64,000 bases of DNA from Xanthobacteraceae bacterium (lineage in GTDB: Bacteria > Pseudomonadota > Alphaproteobacteria > Rhizobiales > Xanthobacteraceae): NCBI GenBank assembly GCA_019635635.1, contig JAHBZB010000001.1:124001-188000 (forward strand), read 5' to 3'. The position numbers were made by a program, and so were the translations under genes. This document shows positions 8,034 to 15,829 of the stretch, piece after piece (positions within the stretch are counted from its first letter, which is position 1; each line of letters begins with the position of its first letter). The notes beneath the pieces were generated by a model. It saw only the letters and a program-made list of their open reading frames with translations, was not told the DNA's origin and did not search any database.

Positions 8034-9165
8034 ATTGTTTCTTCTTAAGAATCTGGCGCAGCCGAGATTCCCATTTCGCAAGCGCCTTAACCTTCTCGTC
8101 GAGGTAGTCGTAGCGGTCGTAAATCTCGTCGAGGTCGTTCCTGTTAGCTCCGGTGACGTGGTTGAGCATGATCTCCGCGATCTCCCGAGGCACCTTCAGC
8201 TTGGCCAGGTTCGACCGGAACGTCCGCCGAATATCGCGGAGCTGCCAGTTGTGGACGCCTGACACTCGGTCAAGGTCCGCCTTGAGCTTTCCCCACGAGC
8301 CGTCATTGAGGAACGTATCCGGTGACTTACCCGGAAATAAGAACGCGCCCTCCGGCTGTCGGGAAAGCACCTTCTTTGCGAGAGGAAGAAGCGGGATCGC
8401 GTGGGCGCGCTTGTTCTTCGTTACCTCTCCCGGGATCGTGAGAACGTTGTCTTCGACCCACAAGCGCTGGATGCGCGCGGTCTCTCCATTTCGTGTCCCC
8501 CAGAGGATGAGGAGCCGAAACAAGCCGCCGTAGCGACCTGTAGCGGCCTTCCAAATCTTCGCGAGTTCAGCATCGGAGAGTACGCGCGTGCCTTTCCGAT
8601 CTTCTCCGGGCGGCTCGTATCCTTCGAGCGGACTGTGCGGAATGTACCGGCGCGGAGGCCGCGTACACCATTTCAGCATCGTTCGAATTGCGCGGAACGC
8701 ATGGAGCTGCTCGCTTGGTGTCTTGGCAAGTTTTGAAAGAACGGTTCCCACGTCCGTATCGGTAATTTCGGAAATTGGCCGCTTACCAAAAGCCGAGGTG
8801 AAGTGTCGCTCAAGCAATCGTTTCGCTTCTGCTTTGGTACGTGGCCTTTTGCTTTTGTAGTTCTCCTCGAGAAACTGGTTGCACGCAATTTCGAACGAAA
8901 TTCCGGACGGTTTCGGCTTTGCTATGCCCAAAGTCTTCTCGGCGAGGATACGTTTTGCTTCGGCTCTTGCTTCCGCAAGAGTAATAATTCCGAACTTGCC
9001 GATCGTTTGGCGCTTCCCACTTCCGACGAGAACGATGAAAGTCTTCGTGCCTCCGGCGGAAATACGCACTCCGACAGGGCTGCTTGAATCCCAAACGGTG
9101 ATCTGACCACGTGCGGGAGCCTTTAGCGCCCGCACGGAAATATCCGTGAGGACGGCTTTAGGCAT
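8032..9165 (-). CDS. Tyrosine recombinase/integrase of the island
   Basis: The 377-aa P4/DUF4102-type integrase starts at the ATG at 9165, preceded by GAGAGGTG; the open frame is 30 codons longer. The N-terminal half holds the arm-binding and SAM-like core-binding domains. The catalytic domain shows Arg I in WGTRNGE, Lys in KNKRAHAIPL, the box II segment LRDIRRTF, MLNHVTG, and the nucleophile Tyr in EIYDRYDY. The usual box II HxxR reads RDIRR, so the first His is Arg, as I recall for one island-integrase subfamily. It probably mediates recombination at the tRNA-Gly site found at 11994-12030. Confidence 0.93.
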   Translation of the reverse strand: MPKAVLTDISVRALKAPARGQITVWDSSSPVGVRISAGGTKTFIVLVGSGKRQTIGKFGIITLAEARAEAKRILAEKTLGIAKPKPSGISFEIACNQFLEENYKSKRPRTKAEAKRLLERHFTSAFGKRPISEITDTDVGTVLSKLAKTPSEQLHAFRAIRTMLKWCTRPPRRYIPHSPLEGYEPPGEDRKGTRVLSDAELAKIWKAATGRYGGLFRLLILWGTRNGETARIQRLWVEDNVLTIPGEVTKNKRAHAIPLLPLAKKVLSRQPEGAFLFPGKSPDTFLNDGSWGKLKADLDRVSGVHNWQLRDIRRTFRSNLAKLKVPREIAEIMLNHVTGANRNDLDEIYDRYDYLDEKVKALAKWESRLRQILKKKQ

Positions 9166-9177
9166 TTTCGGGCACCT

Positions 9178-9226
9178 CTCAGGCACCGATTGGATGGGTG
9201 TAGCCGCGCTTTTCAATGTGCAGCTA
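9178..9226. repeat. Direct repeat, left copy (upstream of integrase)
   Basis: This 49-base sequence, starting ctcaggcaccga, lies immediately upstream of the integrase start. It matches 11865-11912 at 44 of 48 aligned positions with a single one-base indel. Similarity fades into patchy matches for another 30 bases. Placement suggests integrase arm-type binding sites or attP-proximal DNA. Confidence 0.85.
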
Positions 9227-9443
9227 GGAATAGGATAACACGCGAAAAGCCCCAAAAAACGGAGCTCTTCTTCATCTATGATGAGCCACGAAATTCATTT
9301 CGCGTTCGAATGCGTGCAAGGAAGCCAATTCGCCTACCCTGAGACCGGTTAAATAGGGCAGCCGTTGAAAAGCCTGAATCCTTATTGCAGGCCGGGGTCC
9401 ACATGCCCACATTGCTCGGAATTCGTGGTCAACGGGGGCGGGC

Positions 9444-10301
9444 ATGAGCCTGACGTCTGAGAATCTCGTGGGCTACCTGCGAGCCGAGTTCAAAAAGGCT
9501 GCCTTGCTGCGGAAATGGCTCTTCGGTCTGCAGCTCGCCGCGGCTTTGCCGGCGGCGATCTCCGTCGTGGTGCCTGATACGGAAAAGAACCTGATCTACG
9601 GCCTCGCAATCGCTGGCGGCGTCCTGCTGATCGCCTGGTGCGTCGTGAACTATTTCTACGTCAAGGCCCGATCTGCGGCGAACGCCGCCCGGCGTGGTGC
9701 CCTCCTCCTCGGCGGCCTCGGCCAGCAGCTGTCGACCAGCGAGATCCAGAGCCTGCGCGGCCGGTTCACGGTCGAATCAGCCGACGCGACGAAATGCGAA
9801 GACCCAAACTACTACGCGACCAATAAGCCTCCTGGCGCGCCTCGGCTCGCGGAGATGTTGGAAGAGTCGGCGATCTACAGCGAAGAGCTCCACCGAATTA
9901 GCGCCGTGGTGATGTTCAGCATCCTGATTTCATTCGGCATCCTTGCACTTGCGATCGCGCTCGGCACGACGCCCTACGCGACCCGCGACACGGCTTTCGT
10001 CATGGTTCGCATTTTCCTCGCGATCCTTGTGTTTGTGCTCTCGTCGGACGTGCTCGGTGCGTGGCAAGCGCATCTGTCCGCCGCGAAGGACATCAAGGAA
10101 ATCCGGCAACGGCTCATGACTGCGGATCGCGCGGGTTACCCGATGGCGGACGTGCTGCTCGCGATGACCGACTACAACGCCGCGATCGAAGGTGCGCCTG
10201 AGATCGTGCCATTCGCATACCAGCTTCGGCGGAAGAAACTAGATCAGCGCTGGAAGGACTATCAAAAGGATCGCGCCGCAGATCGGACCAGCCGCGAATG
10301 A
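9444..10301 (+). CDS. S-4TM family membrane effector (CBASS)
   Basis: The 285-aa protein has four hydrophobic segments arranged as two pairs: about residues 28-46 and 52-75, then 157-178 and 185-208. A soluble region with Gln-, Ser- and Arg-rich helices lies between the pairs. This is the layout of S-4TM (SMODS-associated 4TM) proteins, predicted membrane-disrupting effectors paired with cyclic-oligonucleotide synthases. It overlaps the CD-NTase start by 4 bases (ATGA), so translation is coupled. In the family model, the nucleotide second messenger triggers the effector to permeabilise the inner membrane and abort phage infection. The ligand is unknown. Confidence 0.82.
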   Translation: MSLTSENLVGYLRAEFKKAALLRKWLFGLQLAAALPAAISVVVPDTEKNLIYGLAIAGGVLLIAWCVVNYFYVKARSAANAARRGALLLGGLGQQLSTSEIQSLRGRFTVESADATKCEDPNYYATNKPPGAPRLAEMLEESAIYSEELHRISAVVMFSILISFGILALAIALGTTPYATRDTAFVMVRIFLAILVFVLSSDVLGAWQAHLSAAKDIKEIRQRLMTADRAGYPMADVLLAMTDYNAAIEGAPEIVPFAYQLRRKKLDQRWKDYQKDRAADRTSRE

Positions 10302-11755
10302 AACACGTCGATCTGTTCAACGATTTCCTGAAAGACACGGTCAACCTCAACTCGACGCGCGTCAAAAATCTCGACGACAGCCTCAATCCCATCAAAGACG
10401 CCGTGCGCGGATCGGACTGGAAGCCACACCTGCATGGGTGGTTGGAGCAAGGCTCGTGGGCTCATAAGACCATCATCAAGCCGGTCGATCAAGGCGAGTT
10501 CGATGCCGACTTGATCGTGTTCGTGAAGCCGATCGATGGATGGGACGCAGCTAACTACATCAACACCCTGCTCGACGCTTTCAAAGCGAACAGCACCTAC
10601 AAAGACATGGTGAAGGCGTGGTCGCACTGCGTCACGATCACCTATGCGAACGACAAGAAGATCGATGTCGCGCCTTGCTTGGTTGATCGCGGTGGATTCA
10701 CACGCTTCGAAGTTTGCAATCGCGACACGAACCAATTCGAGCGATCTGAACCCGAGAAGTACACGGCGTGGCTCGTCGAGAAGAACAGCTTTTCGGGAAG
10801 CAACAGCTTTCGAAAGGTCACGCGTCTTATCAAGTACCTGCGCGACATTAAGACCCGTTTCACCTGCTCTTCGGTGTTGCTCACGACGATCCTGGGCTAT
10901 CGCATCACGTCGGCCGACAAAGACACCGCCGCGTTCGCCGACACGCCGACCGCGCTGAAGACAATCTTCGGGCGCATGGACGATTGGCTGCAGGTGAACC
11001 TGACGAAGCCCGCAGTAGCCAATCCGTTCTTGCAATCTGAGAATTTTGCCGACGCCTGGACGGACGATCAGTATTCAAACTTCCGCGACAAGATCCACAC
11101 ATACCGCGAATGGATCGATGACGCGTACGACGAACAAGATCGGTCCGAGAGCATCGCAAAGTGGCGTCGCGTTTTCGGCGAAGACTTCGCGAGTGGCGCG
11201 GTGCTCGACGAAGGCAAGTCGGTCAGCAAAGCGTTGGTCGCTGATGTGCGGCGCCAGTTGGTAGAGGCCTCACAGTTTGCGGGCGATTTAGTGGATGCAA
11301 TCAAGCGCTTCGGCGCGAGTATCCTCCCGGCGACCTTCAATAAGAAATCGTACATGGAAGCGCCGAAGTGGAAGCGCGTTGCGGCAAATCAGATGATGTC
11401 GGTGACCGTGAAGGCCGATCTGCATCGGAGCAAGTACGGCACGCAGATCGTCAATGCGGTGAACTCACTCGACCCGCTGCAGCCCGGCTACTATCTGCAT
11501 TTCAGGGCCGTCACGAACACCGGGATGCCTTTCGACTCGTCGCTCTATACGGTGCAATGGCGCATTACGAATACCGACGAGGCCGCTGCTGCGGCGGGCG
11601 CCTTGCGTGGGAAATTCGAGAAGCCGGAGATCGATAACCGACGCTGGGAAGAGCTGAAGTACCGGGGCGTCCACCTGGTCGAGGCTTTCGTCATCAATAA
11701 GCGGACCGATCGGATCGTGGGGCAGAGCGACGCCTTCAGGGTGATGATCGAGTAG
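10298..11755 (+). CDS. CBASS cyclic-oligonucleotide synthase (CD-NTase) with AGS-C domain
   Basis: The 485-aa protein has the polymerase-beta-like nucleotidyltransferase core of SMODS/CD-NTases: QGSWAHKT (Gly52-Ser53), FDADLIVFV (Asp69, Asp71) and a third Asp in KIDVAPCL (Asp123). An OAS1-like helical region follows. The C-terminal ~130 residues (YLHFRAVTN, YTVQWRITNTDEAA, LRGKFE, YRGVHLVEAFVI) match the Adenylyl/Guanylyl-SMODS C-terminal sensor domain. All catalytic residues are present, so it should make a cyclic di- or tri-nucleotide on infection. No Cap2/Cap3 or HORMA/TRIP13 genes follow, so this is a minimal two-gene (type I-like) CBASS. Confidence 0.9.
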   Translation: MKHVDLFNDFLKDTVNLNSTRVKNLDDSLNPIKDAVRGSDWKPHLHGWLEQGSWAHKTIIKPVDQGEFDADLIVFVKPIDGWDAANYINTLLDAFKANSTYKDMVKAWSHCVTITYANDKKIDVAPCLVDRGGFTRFEVCNRDTNQFERSEPEKYTAWLVEKNSFSGSNSFRKVTRLIKYLRDIKTRFTCSSVLLTTILGYRITSADKDTAAFADTPTALKTIFGRMDDWLQVNLTKPAVANPFLQSENFADAWTDDQYSNFRDKIHTYREWIDDAYDEQDRSESIAKWRRVFGEDFASGAVLDEGKSVSKALVADVRRQLVEASQFAGDLVDAIKRFGASILPATFNKKSYMEAPKWKRVAANQMMSVTVKADLHRSKYGTQIVNAVNSLDPLQPGYYLHFRAVTNTGMPFDSSLYTVQWRITNTDEAAAAAGALRGKFEKPEIDNRRWEELKYRGVHLVEAFVINKRTDRIVGQSDAFRVMIE

Positions 11756-11864
11756 CGACAATGCACAAGCCTCACGGACCACGGAGTCTTCGGCGGTTCT
11801 TTTTCATGCTGCTTGCCTCAATACCAGTATTTCCGACCGTATACTCTAACAATCTGAGGCACCG

Positions 11865-11912
11865 CTCAGGCACCGATGGATGGTTGTAGCTGCGTTTTTC
11901 TATGTGCAGCTA
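11865..11912. repeat. Direct repeat, right copy (near the tRNA junction)
   Basis: This is the second copy of the integrase-upstream repeat, in the same orientation, 2.69 kb to the right of the first. It ends about 80 bases from the tRNA-Gly fragment and no integrase gene follows it. The two copies exactly bracket the CBASS pair. Confidence 0.85.
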
Positions 11913-11993
11913 AGAGTAAGGCGGCGCAGGCAAAGCCTCAAAAACAGGCGCTAATCATGAAACATGGCGAATGATGCAACGCGCGTAGTCTGA

Positions 11994-12030
11994 TTGGGAA
12001 GCTGTCGTTCTACCACTGAACTACGCCCGC
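11994..12030 (-). pseudogene. tRNA-Gly(CCC), 5' half only, at the island junction
   Basis: Read on the minus strand, 37 bases match the 5' half of a tRNA-Gly: acceptor strand GCGGGCG, D arm GTTC...GAAC, anticodon stem ACAGC, and loop TTCCCAA with anticodon CCC. The next bases (TCAGACTACG) cannot pair with ACAGC and no T arm follows, so the tRNA is interrupted in the anticodon loop. The backbone, including any promoter, is on the 12031 side. The missing 3' half should lie at the other end of the island, outside the window. Confidence 0.8.
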
Positions 12031-12086
12031 GACGCCGTGAAGATTACTGGAACCCGCTAACGTAGAAAAGGCGGTTCCCGCCGGAT

Positions 12087-12129
12087 TTGCATTATTCCGA
12101 AGAGTCTCTTATATTCTTATTCATGAATA
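12087..12129 (+). promoter_or_regulatory. Promoter and operator of the ArsR-type repressor gene
   Basis: TTGCAT (12087-12092) and TATATT (12110-12115) are separated by 17 bases. The -10 ends only seven bases before the ATG at 12123, so the transcript may be leaderless. An inverted repeat ATATTC (12111-12116) / GAATAT (12124-12129) overlaps the -10 and the start codon, as expected for an autoregulated BigR-like repressor. Confidence 0.55.
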
Positions 12130-12434
12130 TTAAAAACCTCGAACACAAGGCCGACGAGGCTGCTGAATTTCTGGGGCTGCTCAGTTCGCCGCACCGCTTG
12201 CGGATTCTCTGCCTGCTCGGCGAAGGCGAGATGTCGGTCGGGGAAATCGTGGAGGCCACGAAGCTGCGGCAGGCGGCCGTCTCCCAGCAGCTTGCATTGT
12301 TGCGCGAACACAAGATGGTCAGCGCGCGCCGCGAAGGCACCACGATGTTCTATTCGATCTCGCATCCCGGGGCGGAGAAAATCATCAAGACGCTTTATGG
12401 CGTCTTCTGCGAGCCGGCGAAGGGCCGAAAATAA
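12123..12434 (+). CDS. ArsR/SmtB-family repressor, BigR/SqrR-like (predicted sulfide/persulfide sensor)
   Basis: The 103-aa winged-helix repressor has SSPHRLRILCLLGEGEMSVGEI and a recognition region around KLRQAAVSQQLALLREHKMV. It carries two cysteines at positions typical of BigR/SqrR proteins: one in LRILCLL and one near the C-terminus in YGVFCEP. In that family they form a tetrasulfide or disulfide and release DNA. I chose the ATG at 12123 over a frame starting at 12087 because that would cross the promoter. It is followed after 45 bases by the DUF4395 gene, its likely target. Confidence 0.8.
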   Translation: MNIKNLEHKADEAAEFLGLLSSPHRLRILCLLGEGEMSVGEIVEATKLRQAAVSQQLALLREHKMVSARREGTTMFYSISHPGAEKIIKTLYGVFCEPAKGRK

Positions 12435-12479
12435 GTCCGGCACGCTCCCGAAAATTGAAACGAAATAAGGAATACTGGA

Positions 12480-13196
12480 ATGCGTGCGCTGCTCGGATTC
12501 GGAGACAATCTTCCGGGTTATGATGTCCCGGTGCTGAACGAGCGGGAAGCGCGCGCGGGCGCCGGCATTCTGTTTGCGATTTCGCTGATTGCGTTCATGA
12601 ACGCGTTCCTTGTCGGCAACTTCGCACCCATCCGCGTGGTTGCGGCCGTCTTCTTCATCGACTTTTTCATCCGGGTATTGATCAGCCCTAGATTCGCACC
12701 GAGCCTCGTTCTTGGCCGGATGATGGTGCGCAGCCAGACGCCGGAATTCGTCGGCGCCCCGCAGAAGCATTTCGCATGGGCGCTCGGTCTGGCGCTGGCC
12801 ACCGTCATGGTCGTGCTGGTCGCCGGGTTCGACGTGCGCGGACCGATCAACATGCTGATCTGCGTAACCTGCCTGACGCTGCTCTTTTTCGAAACCGCAT
12901 TCGGAATCTGCATCGGCTGCGTTCTTTACCGCGTGGTGCTGCGCCGGGAGACCGGGTTATGCCCGGGCGGCGCATGTGAAGTAAAGGTGATGCATCCGGT
13001 TCAGTTGACCAGCAAAGCGCAACTCGCGGCGCTCGCGCTCGCGGGATTTCTCGCGATCGGCGCGGGCAGCGTGATCGGCAGCCGTACCTATGCGGCGCCG
13101 TTCGCGGCGCAGGGCGCGGAGCGCTGCAAGGTGCCGCAGTTCGCGATCGCACTCGGACATGAAGAAATGTGGAAGCGTCACAACAACTGTCTGTAG
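12480..13196 (+). CDS. DUF4395 family membrane protein
   Basis: The 238-aa protein has hydrophobic segments around residues 28-46, 53-68, 98-120 and 128-150 and the DUF4395 pattern. This includes a GYDVPVLNEREARA N-terminus, NAFLVG, and a cysteine-containing FGICIGCVLY near residue 140. The C-terminal part (from about 180) has another hydrophobic segment and ends EEMWKRHNNCL. DUF4395 genes are often next to BigR-like repressors and sulfur-related genes. A role in sulfur handling at the membrane is inferred from this context. The stop is directly followed by the next gene. Confidence 0.75.
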   Translation: MRALLGFGDNLPGYDVPVLNEREARAGAGILFAISLIAFMNAFLVGNFAPIRVVAAVFFIDFFIRVLISPRFAPSLVLGRMMVRSQTPEFVGAPQKHFAWALGLALATVMVVLVAGFDVRGPINMLICVTCLTLLFFETAFGICIGCVLYRVVLRRETGLCPGGACEVKVMHPVQLTSKAQLAALALAGFLAIGAGSVIGSRTYAAPFAAQGAERCKVPQFAIALGHEEMWKRHNNCL

Positions 13197-13197
13197 C

Positions 13198-13677
13198 ATG
13201 CCAGTTCGTCCCGACTTCACGGAACGCCCGAATACGATCCCCTGGCCGCCGCTGCTTTTGCTCGCCGGCATCGCGGCGGGTGTGGCGCTCGGCGCGTGGC
13301 TGCCGATCCCGGTTTCGCCGCCTGCGGCCGTTCAAATTGCCGGGTATTTTCTTATCGCTATCGGCATCGCATTCGACTTTTCCGCGATCTGGACGATGTG
13401 GCGGGCGCGCACCAACATCCTGCCCCACAAGGCGGCCGGAGAACTCGTGACCAGCGGCCCGTTCCGGCTCTCGCGCAATCCGATTTATGTCGGCAATACG
13501 ATTACGCTGTTTGCGATGGCGTTCACGTTTTCAAACCTGTGGTACGCGATCGCGGCGCTCGTCATGGCGCTCCTGGTTGACCGCCTCGCCATCCGCCGGG
13601 AGGAAGCGCATCTCGCAGCGCGCTTCGGCAAGACGTGGAATGCCTATGCTTCCCGGACGCCGCGCTGGTTGTTCTGA
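13198..13677 (+). CDS. Isoprenylcysteine carboxyl methyltransferase (ICMT/PEMT)-like membrane methyltransferase
   Basis: The 159-aa membrane protein has three or four hydrophobic segments and the SAM-binding signature of the ICMT/PEMT superfamily: LVTSGPFRLSRNPIYVG, followed by EEAHLAARFGKTWNAYASRTPRWLF. Its substrate cannot be read from sequence; small membrane methyltransferases of this type modify lipids, isoprenoids or small thiols. Its ATG is two bases after the DUF4395 stop, so it is co-transcribed with the ArsR-type repressor. That raises the possibility of a sulfur-linked methylation. Confidence 0.8.
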   Translation: MPVRPDFTERPNTIPWPPLLLLAGIAAGVALGAWLPIPVSPPAAVQIAGYFLIAIGIAFDFSAIWTMWRARTNILPHKAAGELVTSGPFRLSRNPIYVGNTITLFAMAFTFSNLWYAIAALVMALLVDRLAIRREEAHLAARFGKTWNAYASRTPRWLF

Positions 13678-13749
13678 AGCGTCGAACGCCCCTTGCCTCC
13701 CGGCCGCGCCCTGATTTAATGCCGCCGCAATCACGGGCGGAAAATCCAA

Positions 13750-14637
13750 GTGGCAAAGCGCGCAAATCCGACACGCGAAATTCAAGCGACCTGGGGCGGC
13801 GCGCCGCTCGAGAAAATGCGGCACTTTCTCGAGCACCCTACGACCGAGCGCGTGCTTGCCGGACTGATCACCTTGAACGCGCTGGTGCTCGGCCTCGAAA
13901 CCAGCACGAAGCTCATGGCAAAATACGGCTGGCTGCTCGAGCCGCTCGATCACATCCTGCTCGGCATTTTCGTGGTCGAAGTTCTGGTGCGCCTGCTCGT
14001 CACCGGCCGCGGCTTCTTCCGCGATCCGTGGAACGTGTTCGACTTCATCGTGATCACGCTCTCGCTGATGCCGCAGACCGGGCCGCTTTCGGTGCTGCGT
14101 GCGCTGCGCATCCTGCGCGTGCTGCGTCTCGTTTCCGCGGTGCCGACGCTGCGGCGCGTGGTCGGCGGTCTGATCGGCTCGATGCCCGGCATCGGCGCGA
14201 TCGCGTTCCTGCTGACGCTCGTCTATTACTGCTTCGCGGTGATGGCGACGAATTTGTTCGGACCCGATTTTCCCGAATGGTTCGGCAACATCGCGAAATC
14301 GTCCTACACGCTCTTTACCGTCATGACGCTGGAGGGCTGGAACGAACTCGCGAACAAGGTGATGGAGAAACATCCCTATGCGTGGCTGTTCTTCATTCCG
14401 TACATTCTGACCACGACCTTCACGGTGCTGAACCTCTTCATCGCGATCATCGTGACCGCGATGCAGAACGAAGCCGACAAAATCCGTGAGGCGGAAGAAC
14501 GCGAACACCGCGAGGAACAGCAGGCGCTGCAATCGCTCAAATCGAAAGAGTCGGTCATTCTCGAAGAATTGCAGGCGATGCGCGCGGAAGTGCGCGCGCT
14601 TTCGAGAAAGAAAAAAAAGAAGCCGGCTGCCCGCTAG
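13750..14637 (+). CDS. Voltage-gated-type ion channel (NaV/bacterial ion transporter family)
   Basis: The 295-aa protein has six membrane segments of a single-domain bacterial channel. S4 carries regularly spaced arginines (about residues 117-136: RALRILRVLRLVSAVPTLRR). The pore loop contains FTVMTLEGWNE with TLEGW at 193-197, matching the TLExW selectivity filter of NaV-type channels. S6 follows (about 215-240), then a Glu/Arg-rich coiled coil that would mediate tetramerisation. It starts at GTG 13750. Its end overlaps the convergent dCTP deaminase gene by 4 bases. Confidence 0.85.
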   Translation: MAKRANPTREIQATWGGAPLEKMRHFLEHPTTERVLAGLITLNALVLGLETSTKLMAKYGWLLEPLDHILLGIFVVEVLVRLLVTGRGFFRDPWNVFDFIVITLSLMPQTGPLSVLRALRILRVLRLVSAVPTLRRVVGGLIGSMPGIGAIAFLLTLVYYCFAVMATNLFGPDFPEWFGNIAKSSYTLFTVMTLEGWNELANKVMEKHPYAWLFFIPYILTTTFTVLNLFIAIIVTAMQNEADKIREAEEREHREEQQALQSLKSKESVILEELQAMRAEVRALSRKKKKKPAAR

Positions 14638-15767
14638 AGCGGCTTGAAGTGCTTGGAGAGTTTCAGGCCCTGCGCCTGATAATTCGAGCCGACTTCGCCG
14701 TATAGTTTCTCCGGCCGCTCGGTCAGGCGCTCGTAGACGAGACGGCCGACGATCTGTCCGTCCTCGAGCATGAACGGCACCTCGCGCGAGCGGACTTCCA
14801 GCACCGCGCGCGCGCCATGACCACCGGCCTGCGCGTGGCCGAATCCGGGATCGAAGAAGCCCGCGTAATGCACGCGGAATTCGCCGACCAGCGGATCGAA
14901 CGGCACCATCTCGGCGGCGTATTCCGGCGGAACGTGCACGGCTTCCTTCGAGGCGAGAATGTAAAACGCATCCGGGTCGAGCACGAGGCGCTTCGACGAG
15001 TGCGCAGGCAACGGCTCCCAGAAATCCATCACGTCGTAGCCCGCGCGCTTGTCGACATCGATCAGGCCGGTATGACGCTTGGCGCGGAAACCGGCGAAGC
15101 CCTTGCCGAAGTCGGAAAGATCGACCGAGACCGCAACTCCGCCACCGCGCAGATCCGGCTCGGCGGCGCTTACCAAGGTTTCGCGCGCCTGCAAGGCGGC
15201 GAGTTCTTTCACGTCCAGTTTCGCTTCGCCGCGGCGAAAGCGGATTTGCGAAAGACGCGAGCCGCGCCGCACCAGAACCGGAAAGGTGCGCGGCGCGATT
15301 TCAAGATAGAGCGTGCCGGTATAGCCCGCCGGAATCGTGTCGAAGGCGGCGACACGATCGCCGATCACGCGCGTGAACACGTCGAGACGGCCGGTCGAAC
15401 TTTTCGGATTGGTCGCGGCGGCAATGTCTTGTGGCAGCGCGAGCCGCTCCTCGACTTCGACGATGTAGACGCAGCCGGTTTCCAGCACCGTGCCGTCCGC
15501 GTTCAGCGAAATCGAATGCAGCGCGAGATCGTCGAGGCGTTCGGCGATCGGCGTCTTGCTCGACGGCAGAAAGCTCGCGCGGATGCGCCAGGCGCGCGCG
15601 CCGAGCCGAAGATCAAGCGACGCCGGTTGAATCTGGTCGGCGTCGAAATCGCGCTCGGCCACGATCGCCTTCTTATCCGCGAGTTCGCGGATCGCGCGCG
15701 CCGGCAGGATGCCCTGCGACATTCCTTGGACGGCTTGCGGGAGGCGGTGCGCGGCGGCGGTTTCCAT
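14634..15767 (-). CDS. dcd: dCTP deaminase, double-length form
   Basis: This ~377-aa protein carries two consecutive dUTPase-fold halves. The first has GILPARAIRELAD, IQPASLDLRLG and the catalytic-type TNPKSSTGRLDVFTRV. The second has VDLSDFGKGFAG, a YILASKEAVHVPPEY strand and a C-terminal YGEVGSNYQAQG. It converts dCTP to dUTP for thymidylate synthesis. Duplicated forms of this length are usual in alphaproteobacteria, while E. coli Dcd is about 190 aa. I chose the ATG at 15765-15767; a GTG nine bases upstream is the alternative. It is single and convergent with the channel gene. Confidence 0.9.
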   Translation of the reverse strand: METAAAHRLPQAVQGMSQGILPARAIRELADKKAIVAERDFDADQIQPASLDLRLGARAWRIRASFLPSSKTPIAERLDDLALHSISLNADGTVLETGCVYIVEVEERLALPQDIAAATNPKSSTGRLDVFTRVIGDRVAAFDTIPAGYTGTLYLEIAPRTFPVLVRRGSRLSQIRFRRGEAKLDVKELAALQARETLVSAAEPDLRGGGVAVSVDLSDFGKGFAGFRAKRHTGLIDVDKRAGYDVMDFWEPLPAHSSKRLVLDPDAFYILASKEAVHVPPEYAAEMVPFDPLVGEFRVHYAGFFDPGFGHAQAGGHGARAVLEVRSREVPFMLEDGQIVGRLVYERLTERPEKLYGEVGSNYQAQGLKLSKHFKPL

Positions 15768-15829
15768 CCACTTCACCTAGAATAGGCAGAACTTGACGCC
15801 AAGCGCGTGGGAGGCATAATCCCCGCACT

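Larger units (their letters stand above)
11756..12122. other. Gene-free island end
   Basis: This 367-base stretch contains no convincing gene. It holds the right copy of the integrase-upstream repeat (11865-11912), a short spacer, the broken tRNA-Gly half, and then backbone DNA with the promoter of the ArsR-type gene. The base composition changes visibly near 12030. Confidence 0.7.

Noticed and set aside
9320-9325. Second tRNA-like crossover core after the left repeat
   Set aside because: GGAAGC at a similar distance from the repeat as in the tRNA half is suggestive, but only six bases match.
11941-12030. Intact tRNA-Gly gene
   Set aside because: Only the 5' half folds; the anticodon stem partner and T arm are absent, so it is listed as a broken tRNA.
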